From Rhizobacter sp. AJA081-3 (GTDB taxonomy: Bacteria > Pseudomonadota > Gammaproteobacteria > Burkholderiales > Burkholderiaceae_C), in contig NZ_CP059067.1 in NCBI RefSeq assembly GCF_017795745.1, forward strand, positions 3,472,001 through 3,536,000: DNA of 64,000 nucleotides. Direction: 5' to 3'. Below, in pieces: positions 53,933-63,057 of the stretch. The position numbers and the translations under genes are program-made. Position 1 is the first letter of the stretch; each line of letters begins with the position of its first letter. The notes beneath the pieces are model-generated. The model worked only from the letters and a program-made list of their open reading frames with translations. It ran no database searches and was not told the origin of the DNA.

Positions 53933-55288
53933 ATGAACGAAATGTGGACGCCCGACAGCTGGCGCCAGCGCACTGCCCGGCAATTGCCGACCTACCCCGA
54001 TGCCGCCGCGCTGGCGCAGGCCGAGCGCCAACTCGCGGGCTGGCCGGCGCTGATCTTCGCCGGCGAGGCCGATGCGCTGCGCACCCGCCTGGCCGCGGTG
54101 GCGCGCGGCGAGGCCTTCCTGCTGCAGGGCGGCGACTGCGCCGAGAGCTTCGAAGACCTCGGCGCCGACACGGTGCGCGACACCTTCCGCGTCATCCTGC
54201 AGATGGCCGTGGTGCTGACCTATGGCGCCGCCTGCCCGGTGGTGAAACTCGGGCGCATCGCCGGGCAGTTCGCCAAGCCGCGTTCGTCAGACGTGGAGAC
54301 GGTGGACGGCACCGCCCTGCCCTCGTACCGAGGTGACATCGTCAACGGCGCCGAGTTCACGGCCGCCGCGCGCACGCCCGACCCGCAGCGGCTGATCCGC
54401 GCCTATTCGCATTCGGCCTCGGTACTGAACCTGCTGCGTGCGCTGGCCCAAGGCGGTTTCGCCGACCTGCACCAGGTGCACCGCTGGACGGCCGACTTCG
54501 TGCGCGACAGCCCGCAGGGCGAGCGCTTCGAGGCGCTGGCCGGGCGCATCGCCGATTGCCTGGCCTTCATGGAGGCCTGCGGCTTCGACGCCGCGCGAAC
54601 GCCGCAACTGCACGCGGTGGAGTTCTACACCTCGCACGAGGCGCTGCACCTGCACTACGAGCAGGCGCTGGTGCGCCGCGACGAGGCCAGCGGCCGCTGG
54701 TACGGCGGCTCGGCGCACCTGCTGTGGCTGGGCGAGCGCACGCGCGAGGTCGAAGGCGCGCATGTCGAGTTCCTGCGCGGGCTGCACAACCCGATCGGCA
54801 TCAAGGTCGGCCCCACGGCCACGCCCAGCGACCTGCAGCGCCTGCTCGACCGCGTCGACCCGGATCGTGTGCCCGGCCGCGTGGTGCTGATCAGCCGCAT
54901 GGGTGCGGGCAAGCTGCCGAATCGCCTGCCGGCGCTGGTGCGCTCACTGCGCGAGGCGCAGCGCGACGTGGTGTGGTGCTGCGACCCGATGCACGGCAAC
55001 ACCGTGAGCAGCGCCAATGGCTACAAGACGCGCGACTTCGCGGCCATCGTCACCGAGGTGCGCGACTTCTTCGCCGTGCACGCCGCCGAGGGCAGCCACG
55101 CCGGCGGCCTGCATTTCGAGATGACCGGCCAGGACGTCACCGAATGCCGCGGAGGCGCTCAGGGCCTGACCGATGCGAGCCTGGAAGAACGCTATCGCAG
55201 CGCCTGCGACCCGCGGCTGAACGGCTCGCAGAGCCTGGAGCTGGCCTTCATGGCGGCGGAGATGCTCAAGGCCGGGCGCAAGGCCTGA
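53933..55288 (+). CDS. Class II DAHP synthase
   Basis: 451 residues from the ATG at 53933; a GTG at 53894 is less likely. WTPDSWRQRTARQLPTYPD, LLQGGDCAESF, VKLGRIAGQFAKPRSS, RGDIVNGAEFT, GIKVGPTA, RMGAGKLPNRLP, CCDPMHGNT and EMTGQDVTECRGG are diagnostic of class II (plant/AroH-type) 3-deoxy-7-phosphoheptulonate synthase, first step of aromatic amino acid synthesis. The length fits. It lies apart from other shikimate genes. Confidence 0.95.
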   Translation: MNEMWTPDSWRQRTARQLPTYPDAAALAQAERQLAGWPALIFAGEADALRTRLAAVARGEAFLLQGGDCAESFEDLGADTVRDTFRVILQMAVVLTYGAACPVVKLGRIAGQFAKPRSSDVETVDGTALPSYRGDIVNGAEFTAAARTPDPQRLIRAYSHSASVLNLLRALAQGGFADLHQVHRWTADFVRDSPQGERFEALAGRIADCLAFMEACGFDAARTPQLHAVEFYTSHEALHLHYEQALVRRDEASGRWYGGSAHLLWLGERTREVEGAHVEFLRGLHNPIGIKVGPTATPSDLQRLLDRVDPDRVPGRVVLISRMGAGKLPNRLPALVRSLREAQRDVVWCCDPMHGNTVSSANGYKTRDFAAIVTEVRDFFAVHAAEGSHAGGLHFEMTGQDVTECRGGAQGLTDASLEERYRSACDPRLNGSQSLELAFMAAEMLKAGRKA

Positions 55289-55300
55289 TCCTTGCCTCGA

Positions 55301-56110
55301 TCAGGACTGCCGCGCCGCCCAGGCGGCGCAGAGCCGGTGCAGTTGCTCCAGACCGTCCGTGAGCGCCGCCGGGCCGGGCTGCAGGATGTCGCAGCTCTTG
55401 ATCTCGTGGAGCTCGCCGTCACGCACTGCCGGCACGTCTTGCCAGGCCGCACGCGCGGCGACGCGCTCGGGGCGGAACTTCTTGCCGCACCAGCTGCCGA
55501 CGATCAGGTCGGGCGCACGCCTGGCCGGCTCGAGCGCGTCGGCGATGACGCGGTCGCGGCCCATCGATTGGCTCGCCAGCTCCGGGAACACGTCGGCGCC
55601 GCCAGCGATGCCGATCAGTTCGCTCACCCACTGGATGGCGCTGATCATGGGCTCGTCCCATTCCTCGAAGTAGATCCGCGGGCGGCGCGGCCAGCGCGCG
55701 GCCTCGGCGGCGATGTCGCGGTGGCGCTGCTGGCAGGCGGCGATCCACGACTCGGCTTCGGTGTGGCAACCCACCAGGCCGGCCACCAGCCGCAGCGTGC
55801 CGAAGATCTGCGCCACGCTGCGCTGGTTGGTGACGAGCACGTTCAGTCCGGCGCGGATCAGCTTGTCGGCCAGCGCCGCCTGCATGTCGGAAAAGCCGAT
55901 CACCAGGTCGGGCTCGAGTGCGACGATGCGGTCGATCCTGCCGTCGAGGAAGGCCGAGACGCGCGGCTTCTCATGGCGCGCGCGGCGTGGCCGCACGGTG
56001 TACCCGGAGATGCCGACGATGCGCCCCTCCTGGCCGAGCAGGTAGAGCCACTCGGTGGTCTCCTCGGTCAGGCAGACGATGCGTTGCGGGCCGGTGCGGG
56101 GGTCGGACAT
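55301..56110 (-). CDS. Cobalamin-binding-like (BtuF-type) periplasmic-binding-fold protein
   Basis: 269 residues from the ATG at 56110. RIVCLTEETTEWLYLLGQEGRIVGISGYTVRP, RIDRIVALEPDLVIGFSDMQ, PRIYFEEWDEPMISA and RAPDLIVGSWCGKKF are those of the BtuF/helical-backbone class III binding family. There is no signal peptide or lipobox at any start in this frame, so it appears cytoplasmic, unlike BtuF. Start at 56110 overlaps nothing; divergent from oligopeptidase B by 44 bases and convergent with the DAHP synthase. Confidence 0.85.
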   Translation of the reverse strand: MSDPRTGPQRIVCLTEETTEWLYLLGQEGRIVGISGYTVRPRRARHEKPRVSAFLDGRIDRIVALEPDLVIGFSDMQAALADKLIRAGLNVLVTNQRSVAQIFGTLRLVAGLVGCHTEAESWIAACQQRHRDIAAEAARWPRRPRIYFEEWDEPMISAIQWVSELIGIAGGADVFPELASQSMGRDRVIADALEPARRAPDLIVGSWCGKKFRPERVAARAAWQDVPAVRDGELHEIKSCDILQPGPAALTDGLEQLHRLCAAWAARQS

Positions 56111-56154
56111 GGGCCGCGAGCATGCCACGTCCGTGCCGCCGTATGCTCGGGTGC

Positions 56155-58191
56155 ATGAGCCGTTCGCCCCCCATCGCCTCGCGCCGCCCACACGACGTCT
56201 CCTTGCACGGCGAAACGCGCATCGACGACTGGCACTGGCTGCGCCAGGTCGACGACCCCGAGGTGCTGGCCCACCTGCACGCCGAGAACGCCCACGCGCG
56301 CGCCTGGCTGGCCCCGCTCGACGGGCTGCGCGACACGCTCTACGCCGAGATGCTCGCGCGCATCCAGGAAGACGACGACGAGGTGCCGTGGCGCAAGCAC
56401 GGCTGGTGGCAGTGGAGCCGCACCGAGACGGGCCGCCAGTACCCGATCTACCTGCGCCGCCGCGACACGCCCGAGGCTCGCGAAGAGCTGCTGCTCGACA
56501 TGAACCGGCTCGCCGAAGGCAAGCCCTTCCTGCAGCTCGGAGCGCTGGAAGTCAGCCCCGATGCCGCTTTGCTGGCCTATTCGCTCGACGAGACCGGCGC
56601 GCTGGACTACACGCTGCGCGTTCGCGACCTGGCCACGGGCACCGACCTGCCGCTGGCCATCGAGAAGACCGAAGGTGCCGTGTGGGCCAACGACAGCCGC
56701 ACCCTCTACTACCTGAGCAAGGACGAAGCCCGCCGCACGCACCGCCTGTGGCGTCACCGGCTCGGCCAGGACGGCGCCGACGAGCTGGTGTTCGAGGAGA
56801 CCGACGAGCTGTTCTGGCTGGACCTGGGCAAGACGCGCGACGATTGCTGGCTGGTGCTGTCCTCGGCGAGCAAGGACACCACCGGGCTGTGGGTGATCGA
56901 CGCCAGCGACGCGCAGGCCGCCCCGCGCGCCGTGCTGCCGCGGCGCAGCGGCATCGAGCTCTCGCTCGACCACCGCGCGGGCCGCTTCTACCTGCTGGTC
57001 AACGACCGCGGGCGCAATTTCCGGCTCGTCGAGACCTCGGCCGAATCGCCGTCGCTGAACGACGCCACCGAGTTGATCGCGCACCGCGACGACGTGATGC
57101 TGGAATCCGTGGACCTGTTCGACCGCCACATGGTGGTGCAGGAGCGCGACCGCGGCGTGCTCAAGCTGCGCGTGTGGGAGCTGGCCAGCGGCCGCGCGTG
57201 GGACGTGCCCTTCGACGAGAGCGTGTACACCGCCGAGGGCGACGTCAACGAGGAGTTCGACACCGACGTCTTCCGTTTCGAGTACACCTCGCTGGTCACG
57301 CCGCACTCGGTGTTCGACCTCGACATGGCCAGCGGCGAGCGCACGCTGCGCAAGCGCCAGCCGGTGCTCGGCGGCTACGACCCGGCGCTGTACGCGAGCG
57401 AGCAGTTCATGGCGCGCGCCGACGACGGCACCGAGGTGCCGGTCTCGCTGGTCTACCGGCGCGATCGACGGCAAGGCGCGCCGCAGCCGCTGCTGATGTA
57501 CGGCTACGGCGCCTACGGCTTCGCCAGCGACGTCTACTTCTCGTCATCGCGCCTGTCCCTGCTCGACCGCGGCGTGGTGTTCGCCGTCGCCCATGTGCGC
57601 GGCGGCGGCGACCGCGGCCGGCTCTGGTACGACGAGGGCAAGCTGGCGAAGAAGGCCAACAGCTTCAGCGACTTCGTGGCCTGCGCGCAGGCACTGGTCG
57701 ACCTCGGCTGGACGGCGCCGGACAAGCTGATCATCGAGGGCGGCAGCGCCGGCGGGCTGCTGGTGGCAGCAGCGGCCAACCTGAGGCCGGATCTGTTCCG
57801 CGCGGTGGTGGCCGAGGTGCCCTTCGTCGACGTGATCAACACCATGCTCGACGAGACACTGCCGCTGACCGTGGGCGAGTTCCTCGAATGGGGCAATCCG
57901 AAGGAGCGCGGCGACTACGAGACGATGCGCCGCTACTCGCCCTACGACAACCTGCGGCGCGCGGCCTACCCGGCGATGTACCTGCGCACCAGCCTGAACG
58001 ACAGCCAGGTGCCGTACTGGGAGGCGGCCAAGTACGCGGCGCGGCTGCGCACGCTGAAGACCGACGATCACCCGGTGCTGCTGTCCATCAACATGGACGC
58101 TGGCCACGGCGGCGCCTCGGGCCGCTACGACGCGCTGAAGGAACGTGCCGAAGTGCTCGCCTTCATGCTCTGGCAGTGGGGATTGGCGTGA
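56155..58191 (+). CDS. ptrB: Oligopeptidase B (S9A prolyl oligopeptidase family)
   Basis: 678 residues from the ATG at 56155, the normal size. N-terminal beta-propeller (DDPEVLAHLHAENAH, SYDETG-like AYSLDETGALDYTLRVRD) and a C-terminal alpha/beta hydrolase with GGGDRGRLWYDEGKL, the nucleophile in IIEGGSAGGLL, Asp in LNDSQVPYWEAAK and His in AGHGGASGRY. It cleaves peptides after basic residues in the cytoplasm. Its product begins with HDVSLHGETRIDDWHWLR, typical of the family. Confidence 0.95.
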   Translation: MSRSPPIASRRPHDVSLHGETRIDDWHWLRQVDDPEVLAHLHAENAHARAWLAPLDGLRDTLYAEMLARIQEDDDEVPWRKHGWWQWSRTETGRQYPIYLRRRDTPEAREELLLDMNRLAEGKPFLQLGALEVSPDAALLAYSLDETGALDYTLRVRDLATGTDLPLAIEKTEGAVWANDSRTLYYLSKDEARRTHRLWRHRLGQDGADELVFEETDELFWLDLGKTRDDCWLVLSSASKDTTGLWVIDASDAQAAPRAVLPRRSGIELSLDHRAGRFYLLVNDRGRNFRLVETSAESPSLNDATELIAHRDDVMLESVDLFDRHMVVQERDRGVLKLRVWELASGRAWDVPFDESVYTAEGDVNEEFDTDVFRFEYTSLVTPHSVFDLDMASGERTLRKRQPVLGGYDPALYASEQFMARADDGTEVPVSLVYRRDRRQGAPQPLLMYGYGAYGFASDVYFSSSRLSLLDRGVVFAVAHVRGGGDRGRLWYDEGKLAKKANSFSDFVACAQALVDLGWTAPDKLIIEGGSAGGLLVAAAANLRPDLFRAVVAEVPFVDVINTMLDETLPLTVGEFLEWGNPKERGDYETMRRYSPYDNLRRAAYPAMYLRTSLNDSQVPYWEAAKYAARLRTLKTDDHPVLLSINMDAGHGGASGRYDALKERAEVLAFMLWQWGLA

Positions 58192-58204
58192 GCCAGGCCA
58201 CCCC

Positions 58205-59356
58205 TCACTGCACGCGCAGTTCCTTCATGCGCTCGAGCTTGCCGGCGTAGAGCTCGCGGTCCGCCGCCCGGGTGCTCGAGGCCTTGGCCAGCGCCAGCTG
58301 GTGCCGCGCCTCGTCGAATTCGCCCAGGCCGAGCAGCGCCATCGCCAGCCCGAAGTGGAACTCGTGATAGTAGGCCGAGCGCGACACTTCCTTCTGGAAC
58401 AGCGTCTTCGCCTGGGCATAGTCGCGTTGCCTGAGCGCCTCGAGACCGCGGTGGAAGTAGTGGAAGGGCGGCGCCGGCTCGATGCTGGCCAGCCGTTGCT
58501 GCGCCGCCTGCGCCTCGGCGAGGCGGCCCTGACGGCTGTACACGCTCGCCAGGTTGGACAGCGCCGCCGCGTTGGCCGGCTCGAGCGCGAGCAGTTGCGT
58601 CAGCACGCGCTCGGCCTGCATCAGCCCGCCGCGCCGCAGGTAGACCACCGCCAACGTGTTGTAGGCGGTCAGGAAGGTCGGCTCGGCCTCGATCGCAGCG
58701 CGCGACCACCAGTAGGCGTCGTCGACCTGGCCCGCCGCCAGGCTCTCCGCAGAGCGGTTGTTCATGAACATCGCCATCACGGTGCTCTCGCCGATCACCC
58801 GCGAGTGCTGGCGCTGGCCGGGCAGCGGCGGGTCGAAGTCGATGGTCACCGCCGCCACCGCGTCGAAGCGCACATTGCTGCCGCCGCCCAGGCGGTTGTT
58901 CAATGTCAGATTGACGTGGCCGCTGGAGACCAGCAGGTTGCCGGCGCGGCCCCACGTCTCGTCGACGAACACGCTGTGGTACTGCACCGGCATGCCCAGG
59001 TGGCGGGCCAGCGCCGATGTCATGATGACCAGCGACAGGCAGTTGCCGGCACGCGCGTCGAAGGCCTGCGACGCGGTGCGCGTGGTCGCGGTGTCGTACT
59101 CCAGGCGAAGGCGTTCGCGGCGGGAGAGCGCTTCGGCCAGCGCGGCACGCTCGCCCTTGTTGCGCACCTCGGCGGAGAGATCGACCTCGAGGTAGCGCTT
59201 CATCGCGTCGGACAGCGCGAACACCTGCGAACGATCGACGGGCTGCGAGGGTGCGGAAAACAGGCTGTCGTCGAACACCGTGCCGGTGGGCACGAGCGGC
59301 GCGGTCGAACAGGCCGACAGCAGCAGCGCGGTCAGCAGGGCCAGGCAGCGTTTCAT
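58205..59356 (-). CDS. TPR lipoprotein with transglutaminase-like segment
   Basis: 383 residues. A signal peptide with lipobox LLSAC anchors it in the envelope. Residues about 95-150 (AFDARAGNCLSLVIMTSALARHLGMPVQYHSVFVDETW) have the Cys-containing pattern of transglutaminase-like proteins, but the full His/Asp pair is not certain. The C-terminal half is made of TPR repeats (AYNTLAVVYLRRG, ALSNLASVYSRQGRLAEA, FHRGLEALRQRDYAQAKTLF, FGLAMALLGLGEFDEARHQL). Probably a periplasmic scaffold or protein-interaction factor. Convergent with oligopeptidase B. Confidence 0.82.
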   Translation of the reverse strand: MKRCLALLTALLLSACSTAPLVPTGTVFDDSLFSAPSQPVDRSQVFALSDAMKRYLEVDLSAEVRNKGERAALAEALSRRERLRLEYDTATTRTASQAFDARAGNCLSLVIMTSALARHLGMPVQYHSVFVDETWGRAGNLLVSSGHVNLTLNNRLGGGSNVRFDAVAAVTIDFDPPLPGQRQHSRVIGESTVMAMFMNNRSAESLAAGQVDDAYWWSRAAIEAEPTFLTAYNTLAVVYLRRGGLMQAERVLTQLLALEPANAAALSNLASVYSRQGRLAEAQAAQQRLASIEPAPPFHYFHRGLEALRQRDYAQAKTLFQKEVSRSAYYHEFHFGLAMALLGLGEFDEARHQLALAKASSTRAADRELYAGKLERMKELRVQ

Positions 59357-59405
59357 GGCGGTCTCCCTCGCGCGGTCGGCGCGACGCCTGCCTACCTTAC
59401 TCCAG

Positions 59406-59987
59406 TCAGCGGCTGTCGTCGGTCTTCGTCACCGACAAGGGCATCTGGCCAGTCCAGCTGCGCTCCATCTCGTCGAACAGCGAGTGGGAGGCTTCGGAGA
59501 CCTGCACCTCATCGTGCCGTGCTTCGGCAGCGGCGCCGCGTGAGCGCACCGCGGCATCGATGCGGGCGCGCAGCTCCGCCAGCGGCTCGGACGTGTCGCC
59601 GCGCATGAGCAGGTCGAGCTGCTCCAGGCCCTTGCGCAGCACCGGCACCGGGATGTCGCGCTTGATGGCCCGCGAGCCCGAACGGCCGAGATGCTGTTCG
59701 ATGAACCCCAGATGGCGCATCAGGTGGCGCGTTTCCGGATGGCGGCGCAGCAGCGCGCGCAGTTCCTCGTGGCTGCGCCGCAACGCTTCACCCGACGTCG
59801 GCGCCACGGTCGGCGCCTCGGGCTCCGGCGGCTTCTCGCCCAGCACCAGATGCAACTGTGCACCGCGGCGCTCCACCTTCAGCGGACGCTTGAGCAGGTC
59901 GCGCACCCAGGTCACCGGGCCGCCCGACTTCTTGGCGGCGCGGGAGGATCGAACAGTCGAGGCAGATGGGGGCTTGAGCGAAGGCAT
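59406..59987 (-). CDS. Conserved hypothetical soluble protein
   Basis: 193 residues from the ATG at 59987; the frame is open further upstream but that part is antisense to the DUF3016 gene. Basic N-terminus (SASTVRSSRAAKKSGG), then a helical body with LRRHPETRHLMRHLGFIEQHLGRSGSRAI and an acidic C-terminus. I do not recognise a family. No Shine-Dalgarno match better than weak. Codon use is like that of the neighbours. Confidence 0.6.
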   Translation of the reverse strand: MPSLKPPSASTVRSSRAAKKSGGPVTWVRDLLKRPLKVERRGAQLHLVLGEKPPEPEAPTVAPTSGEALRRSHEELRALLRRHPETRHLMRHLGFIEQHLGRSGSRAIKRDIPVPVLRKGLEQLDLLMRGDTSEPLAELRARIDAAVRSRGAAAEARHDEVQVSEASHSLFDEMERSWTGQMPLSVTKTDDSR

Positions 59988-60159
59988 GGCGGGGGCGGAT
60001 GTTCCGAGCTGCGAGACTGCCACGCCGCGGGCCGATTCCACGCCTGGCCGGATGCGCTTCCACGAAATAGTCCCGCTTTGTGGCGCTGTTGCACCGAGCG
60101 GAACCCGGCGCGGCGTGCGTGAGTCGAACCAAGGCCCCAACACCCTCGCGGGAATTGCC

Positions 60160-60672
60160 ATGCCGCATCCGATCCGCCCCTTCGCTGCCGCGCTGCTTCT
60201 TGCCCTTGCCGCCTCGGCCGCGCAGGCCGGCGGTGTCGAGGTGAGCTTCGATGCGCAGTCGAGCTTCACCGATGCCGGCAGCACCCCGCGAGAGCGCGAG
60301 CAGCGGCTGGCGGCTCTGGCCGAACACCTCAAGGCGCTGGGCCAGCGCGGGCTCAGCGACGATCGCTCGCTCCGCATCGAGCTGATCGACCTCGACCTCG
60401 CCGGCACGTTGCGGCTGGCGCAGCACCCGGCGGGCACCGAAGTCCGCGTGCTGCGCGGCGGTGCCGACGGGCCGCGAATCGAGTTGCGCTACACGCTCAG
60501 CGACGCATCCCGGGTGATCTCGACCGGCCACGAGACCCTGTTCGATGCCGGCAGTCCGGGCTTGTCGCAGGGCGCCGACAGCAGTGGAGGTGATCCGCTT
60601 CGTCATGAAAAGCGGCTGCTCGATCATTGGTTTGCGCAACGATTTGCAAGCACGGCCCCCGCACCGCGTTGA
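60160..60672 (+). CDS. DUF3016 domain secreted protein
   Basis: 170 residues from the ATG at 60160; the signal peptide ends about AAQA-G. VEVSFDAQSSFTDAG, LRIELIDLDLAGTLRL, EVRVLRGGADGPRIELRYTL and HEKRLLDHWFAQRF match DUF3016, a periplasmic family common in Burkholderiales and other gammas/betas. Function unknown. Upstream frame in the same phase is not coding. Confidence 0.85.
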   Translation: MPHPIRPFAAALLLALAASAAQAGGVEVSFDAQSSFTDAGSTPREREQRLAALAEHLKALGQRGLSDDRSLRIELIDLDLAGTLRLAQHPAGTEVRVLRGGADGPRIELRYTLSDASRVISTGHETLFDAGSPGLSQGADSSGGDPLRHEKRLLDHWFAQRFASTAPAPR

Positions 60673-60776
60673 TCGCGTGTTGCGGGCGGCTGGCGTGAAA
60701 TCCTGCCGCTGTTCCAGCGACCGCGAGGCCGTTCCCGGCGCTAGCCTGTGAACATTGCCCATCCGCCGAGGCCGCC

Positions 60777-61463
60777 TTGGAACAGTTCGAACTCACTTCC
60801 CTAGCCGCCCTGATGATCTCGGCGCTCCTGCTCACCTGGCTGTGGGCGCGCCGCCGTGGCGGTGCCCTGCGGAAGCCGGCCGAGGAGCACCTCGACACGG
60901 TGCAGTCGTGGAAGCCCCAGGCCGTGCGGGTGCTCACCTTGCCCGAGCGCAAGGCCTACGACCTGATGCGCAAGGCGCTGCCGAGCAAGCTGGTGCTCGC
61001 CCAGGTGCCGCTGGCGCGCTTCATCAGCGTGCCGACGCGCCATTCCTACAGCGACTGGCTGACCCGCGTGGGCCGCCTCAGCGTCGACCTGCTGGTCTGC
61101 GACAAGAGCTCGCGCGTGATCGCCGTCGTCGACGTGCGCACCGCCGCCCAATCCGAGCGCAGCCAGCGCCGCCACGAACGCATGTCACAGGTGCTAGAGG
61201 CCGCGGGCGTGCGCGTGATCCACTGGAATGCCGACACGCTGCCCAGCGTGGCCGAAGTGCGCGCTCTCTTCAAGGAGCAGGCTGTCGAGCTGGAGGAAGA
61301 GATCCTCGGCCCGGCCGGCAAGCGGCTGCTGCCGGTGCCCGAGGCGGTGGAGGTGCCCGCCGATGCGCCCGAACTGGCCCTCGGCCCGCAGCTCGAGCCG
61401 GTATCGTCGGATTACTTCGACGACCTCGACGCGCTGGCTCCGCACCCTTCGGCTCGCCGCTGA
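60777..61463 (+). CDS. DUF2726-like membrane-anchored protein
   Basis: 228 residues. Start is a TTG at 60777 with CGAGG five bases ahead. One N-terminal helix (ALMISALLLTWLW), then a soluble domain of the DUF2726 type: LTLPERKAYDLMRKALP, LAQVPLARFI, VDLLVCDKSSRVIAVVDV and MSQVLEAAGVRVIHW. DUF2726 has a restriction-endonuclease-like fold; here the position of the usual acidic residue is VVDV, so catalysis is doubtful. Tail is acidic. Cytoplasm-facing membrane protein, function unknown. Confidence 0.8.
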   Translation: MEQFELTSLAALMISALLLTWLWARRRGGALRKPAEEHLDTVQSWKPQAVRVLTLPERKAYDLMRKALPSKLVLAQVPLARFISVPTRHSYSDWLTRVGRLSVDLLVCDKSSRVIAVVDVRTAAQSERSQRRHERMSQVLEAAGVRVIHWNADTLPSVAEVRALFKEQAVELEEEILGPAGKRLLPVPEAVEVPADAPELALGPQLEPVSSDYFDDLDALAPHPSARR

Positions 61464-61560
61464 ACCGGCTGCACCGGGCCGCGCGAGCAACAACCGGGTA
61501 CAGCCGGCTCGAGGCGAGCTCGTTAGGATCGGCGCTCCAACCAACGCCGAGAGGAAGACT

Positions 61561-62004
61561 GTGCCGAAGCCGTCGATCTGTGCCCTGCTCCTGACCCTGG
61601 CCGCCCTGCCCGGCGCGTATGCGCAAGGCGATGCGGCAGCCGCTTCGGCCAAGGAGCCCGGTGCCGTGGTCACGCCCAGCGGGCTGGTCTACCGGTCCCT
61701 GCAGGACGGCACGGGCGGCAGCCCGGCGGCCACCGACGTCGTCAAGGTGCATTACCGCGGCACGCTGCCCGACGGGCGCGAGTTCGACAGCTCGTACAAG
61801 CGCGGACAGCCGGCAAGCTTCCCACTGGACCGCGTCATCAAGTGCTGGACCGAAGGCGTGCAGCGCATGAAGGTGGGCGGCAAGGCCAAGCTCACCTGCC
61901 CCAGCACGATCGCCTACGGCGAGCGCGGTGCCGGCAACGGCCTGATCCCGCCCAACGCCACCTTGTTCTTCGAGGTCGAACTGCTCGACATCGGCGGCCG
62001 CTGA
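61561..62004 (+). CDS. FKBP-type peptidyl-prolyl isomerase, secreted
   Basis: 147 residues. GTG start at 61561, with GAGAGGA upstream; the signal peptide ends about AYAQG. The FKBP core is complete: VVKVHYRGTLPDGREFDSSY, VIKCWTEGVQRMKVGGKAKLTCP, IAYGERGAGNGLIPPNATLFFEVELLDI. Catalyses prolyl isomerisation in the periplasm. The next gene starts 17 bases after its stop, so they may be cotranscribed. Confidence 0.93.
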   Translation: MPKPSICALLLTLAALPGAYAQGDAAAASAKEPGAVVTPSGLVYRSLQDGTGGSPAATDVVKVHYRGTLPDGREFDSSYKRGQPASFPLDRVIKCWTEGVQRMKVGGKAKLTCPSTIAYGERGAGNGLIPPNATLFFEVELLDIGGR

Positions 62005-62021
62005 GTCCGGCCCGTTCGCCC

Positions 62022-62675
62022 ATGAACAAGCAAGGCACCATCGTTCGCTGGGATGCCGATCGCGGCTTCGGCTTCGTGCGCAGCCCCGCCACCGACACCG
62101 ATGTCTTCTTCCACATCCGCGACTACCGCGGCGGCAGCACCTCGCCAGCCGAGGGGCTGCCGGTGCGATTCGAGGAGATCCACGTGGGCGGCAAGGGGCC
62201 GCGTGCGATGGCGGTGATGCCGCTGGACTACGTCGATCCGCGTCGGCCCGAACCGCCCCCCGTGGAGGCGCCCGGCCGGTCCGCAGGCCGTCGTCGCGGC
62301 CCGCCGCCGCCGCACGTGGTGGCCGAGATGCGCGCCATGCTGATGCTGGTGCCGGCTTATCTGGCGCTGCTGGTCTGGTCGGCCTGGTCGCAGCGCGTGC
62401 CGGTGCCGGTGGTGCTGGCCGCGCCGCTGCTCAGCGTGCTGACCTTCTACCTCTACTGGCGCGACAAGTTCGCGGCGCAGCGCGGCGCCTGGCGCACCCC
62501 CGAGAACGTGCTGCACGTGGCCAGCCTGGTCGGCGGCTGGCCGGGCGCCTGGTTCGCGCAACGGCTGCTGCGCCACAAGTCGTCGAAGCAGGCGTTCCGC
62601 CAGGTCTACTGGGGCACGGTGGCGGCCCACTGGCTTGCGCTGCTGCTGTGGCTGTACAGCGCGCCGGCGCGCTGA
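62022..62675 (+). CDS. Cold-shock-domain protein fused to DUF1294 membrane domain
   Basis: 217 residues. Residues 1-68 are a cold-shock domain (GTIVRWDADRGFGFVRSP, DVFFHIRDYRG), the RNP1 and RNP2 motifs seen; about 105-215 form the DUF1294 membrane part with four short helices (LVPAYLALLVWSAW, LLSVLTFYLYWRDKFAAQRG, HVASLVGGWPGAWFAQR, WLALLLWLYSA). This fusion is widespread in proteobacteria; likely a membrane-tethered nucleic-acid-binding protein, role unknown. Confidence 0.92.
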   Translation: MNKQGTIVRWDADRGFGFVRSPATDTDVFFHIRDYRGGSTSPAEGLPVRFEEIHVGGKGPRAMAVMPLDYVDPRRPEPPPVEAPGRSAGRRRGPPPPHVVAEMRAMLMLVPAYLALLVWSAWSQRVPVPVVLAAPLLSVLTFYLYWRDKFAAQRGAWRTPENVLHVASLVGGWPGAWFAQRLLRHKSSKQAFRQVYWGTVAAHWLALLLWLYSAPAR

Positions 62676-62693
62676 ACCGACCGCGCGACTCGA

Positions 62694-62993
62694 TCAGGCC
62701 TGCACGTCGAGCAGGCTGCCCAGCATGTCGCGCTCCACGCGCAGCGTCTGCAGGTTGGCGCGGTAGAGGGTGCTGGCCTGCATCTGGTTGACGATGTCTT
62801 CGGCCAGCGCCTCGCCCGGCGCGGCGGCCTGGGTCAATTCGGCGCGCACGCCACCGGCCGGCTCGGCGCTCTGAACCACCTGCTGGCGGCGAAAGCCCGG
62901 CGTCTGCGTGTTGGCGATGTTGTGCGCCGAACTCTGCAACTGCAGCGAAGCGGCGTTCAGCCCCGACAGGGCGGTCGACGAGATCGGGCTCAT
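62694..62993 (-). CDS. Flagellar basal-body rod-like protein (short)
   Basis: 99 residues from the ATG at 62993, with GGAGG upstream. STALSGLNAASLQLQSSAHNIANTQTPGFRR at the start is the flagellar rod N-terminal motif (FlgB/C/G class), and EDIVNQMQASTLYRANLQTLRVERDMLGSLLDV is the matching C-terminal helix. The middle section present in other rod proteins is missing. No other flagellar gene is close. Either a special short rod-like protein or a stand-alone paralogue. Confidence 0.85.
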   Translation of the reverse strand: MSPISSTALSGLNAASLQLQSSAHNIANTQTPGFRRQQVVQSAEPAGGVRAELTQAAAPGEALAEDIVNQMQASTLYRANLQTLRVERDMLGSLLDVQA

Positions 62994-63057
62994 GGTGGTC
63001 CTCCGACCCTGTTTTCGGCCGCGAACGCCGGAACTTGAGCCCCCGATCTGTATGCGC

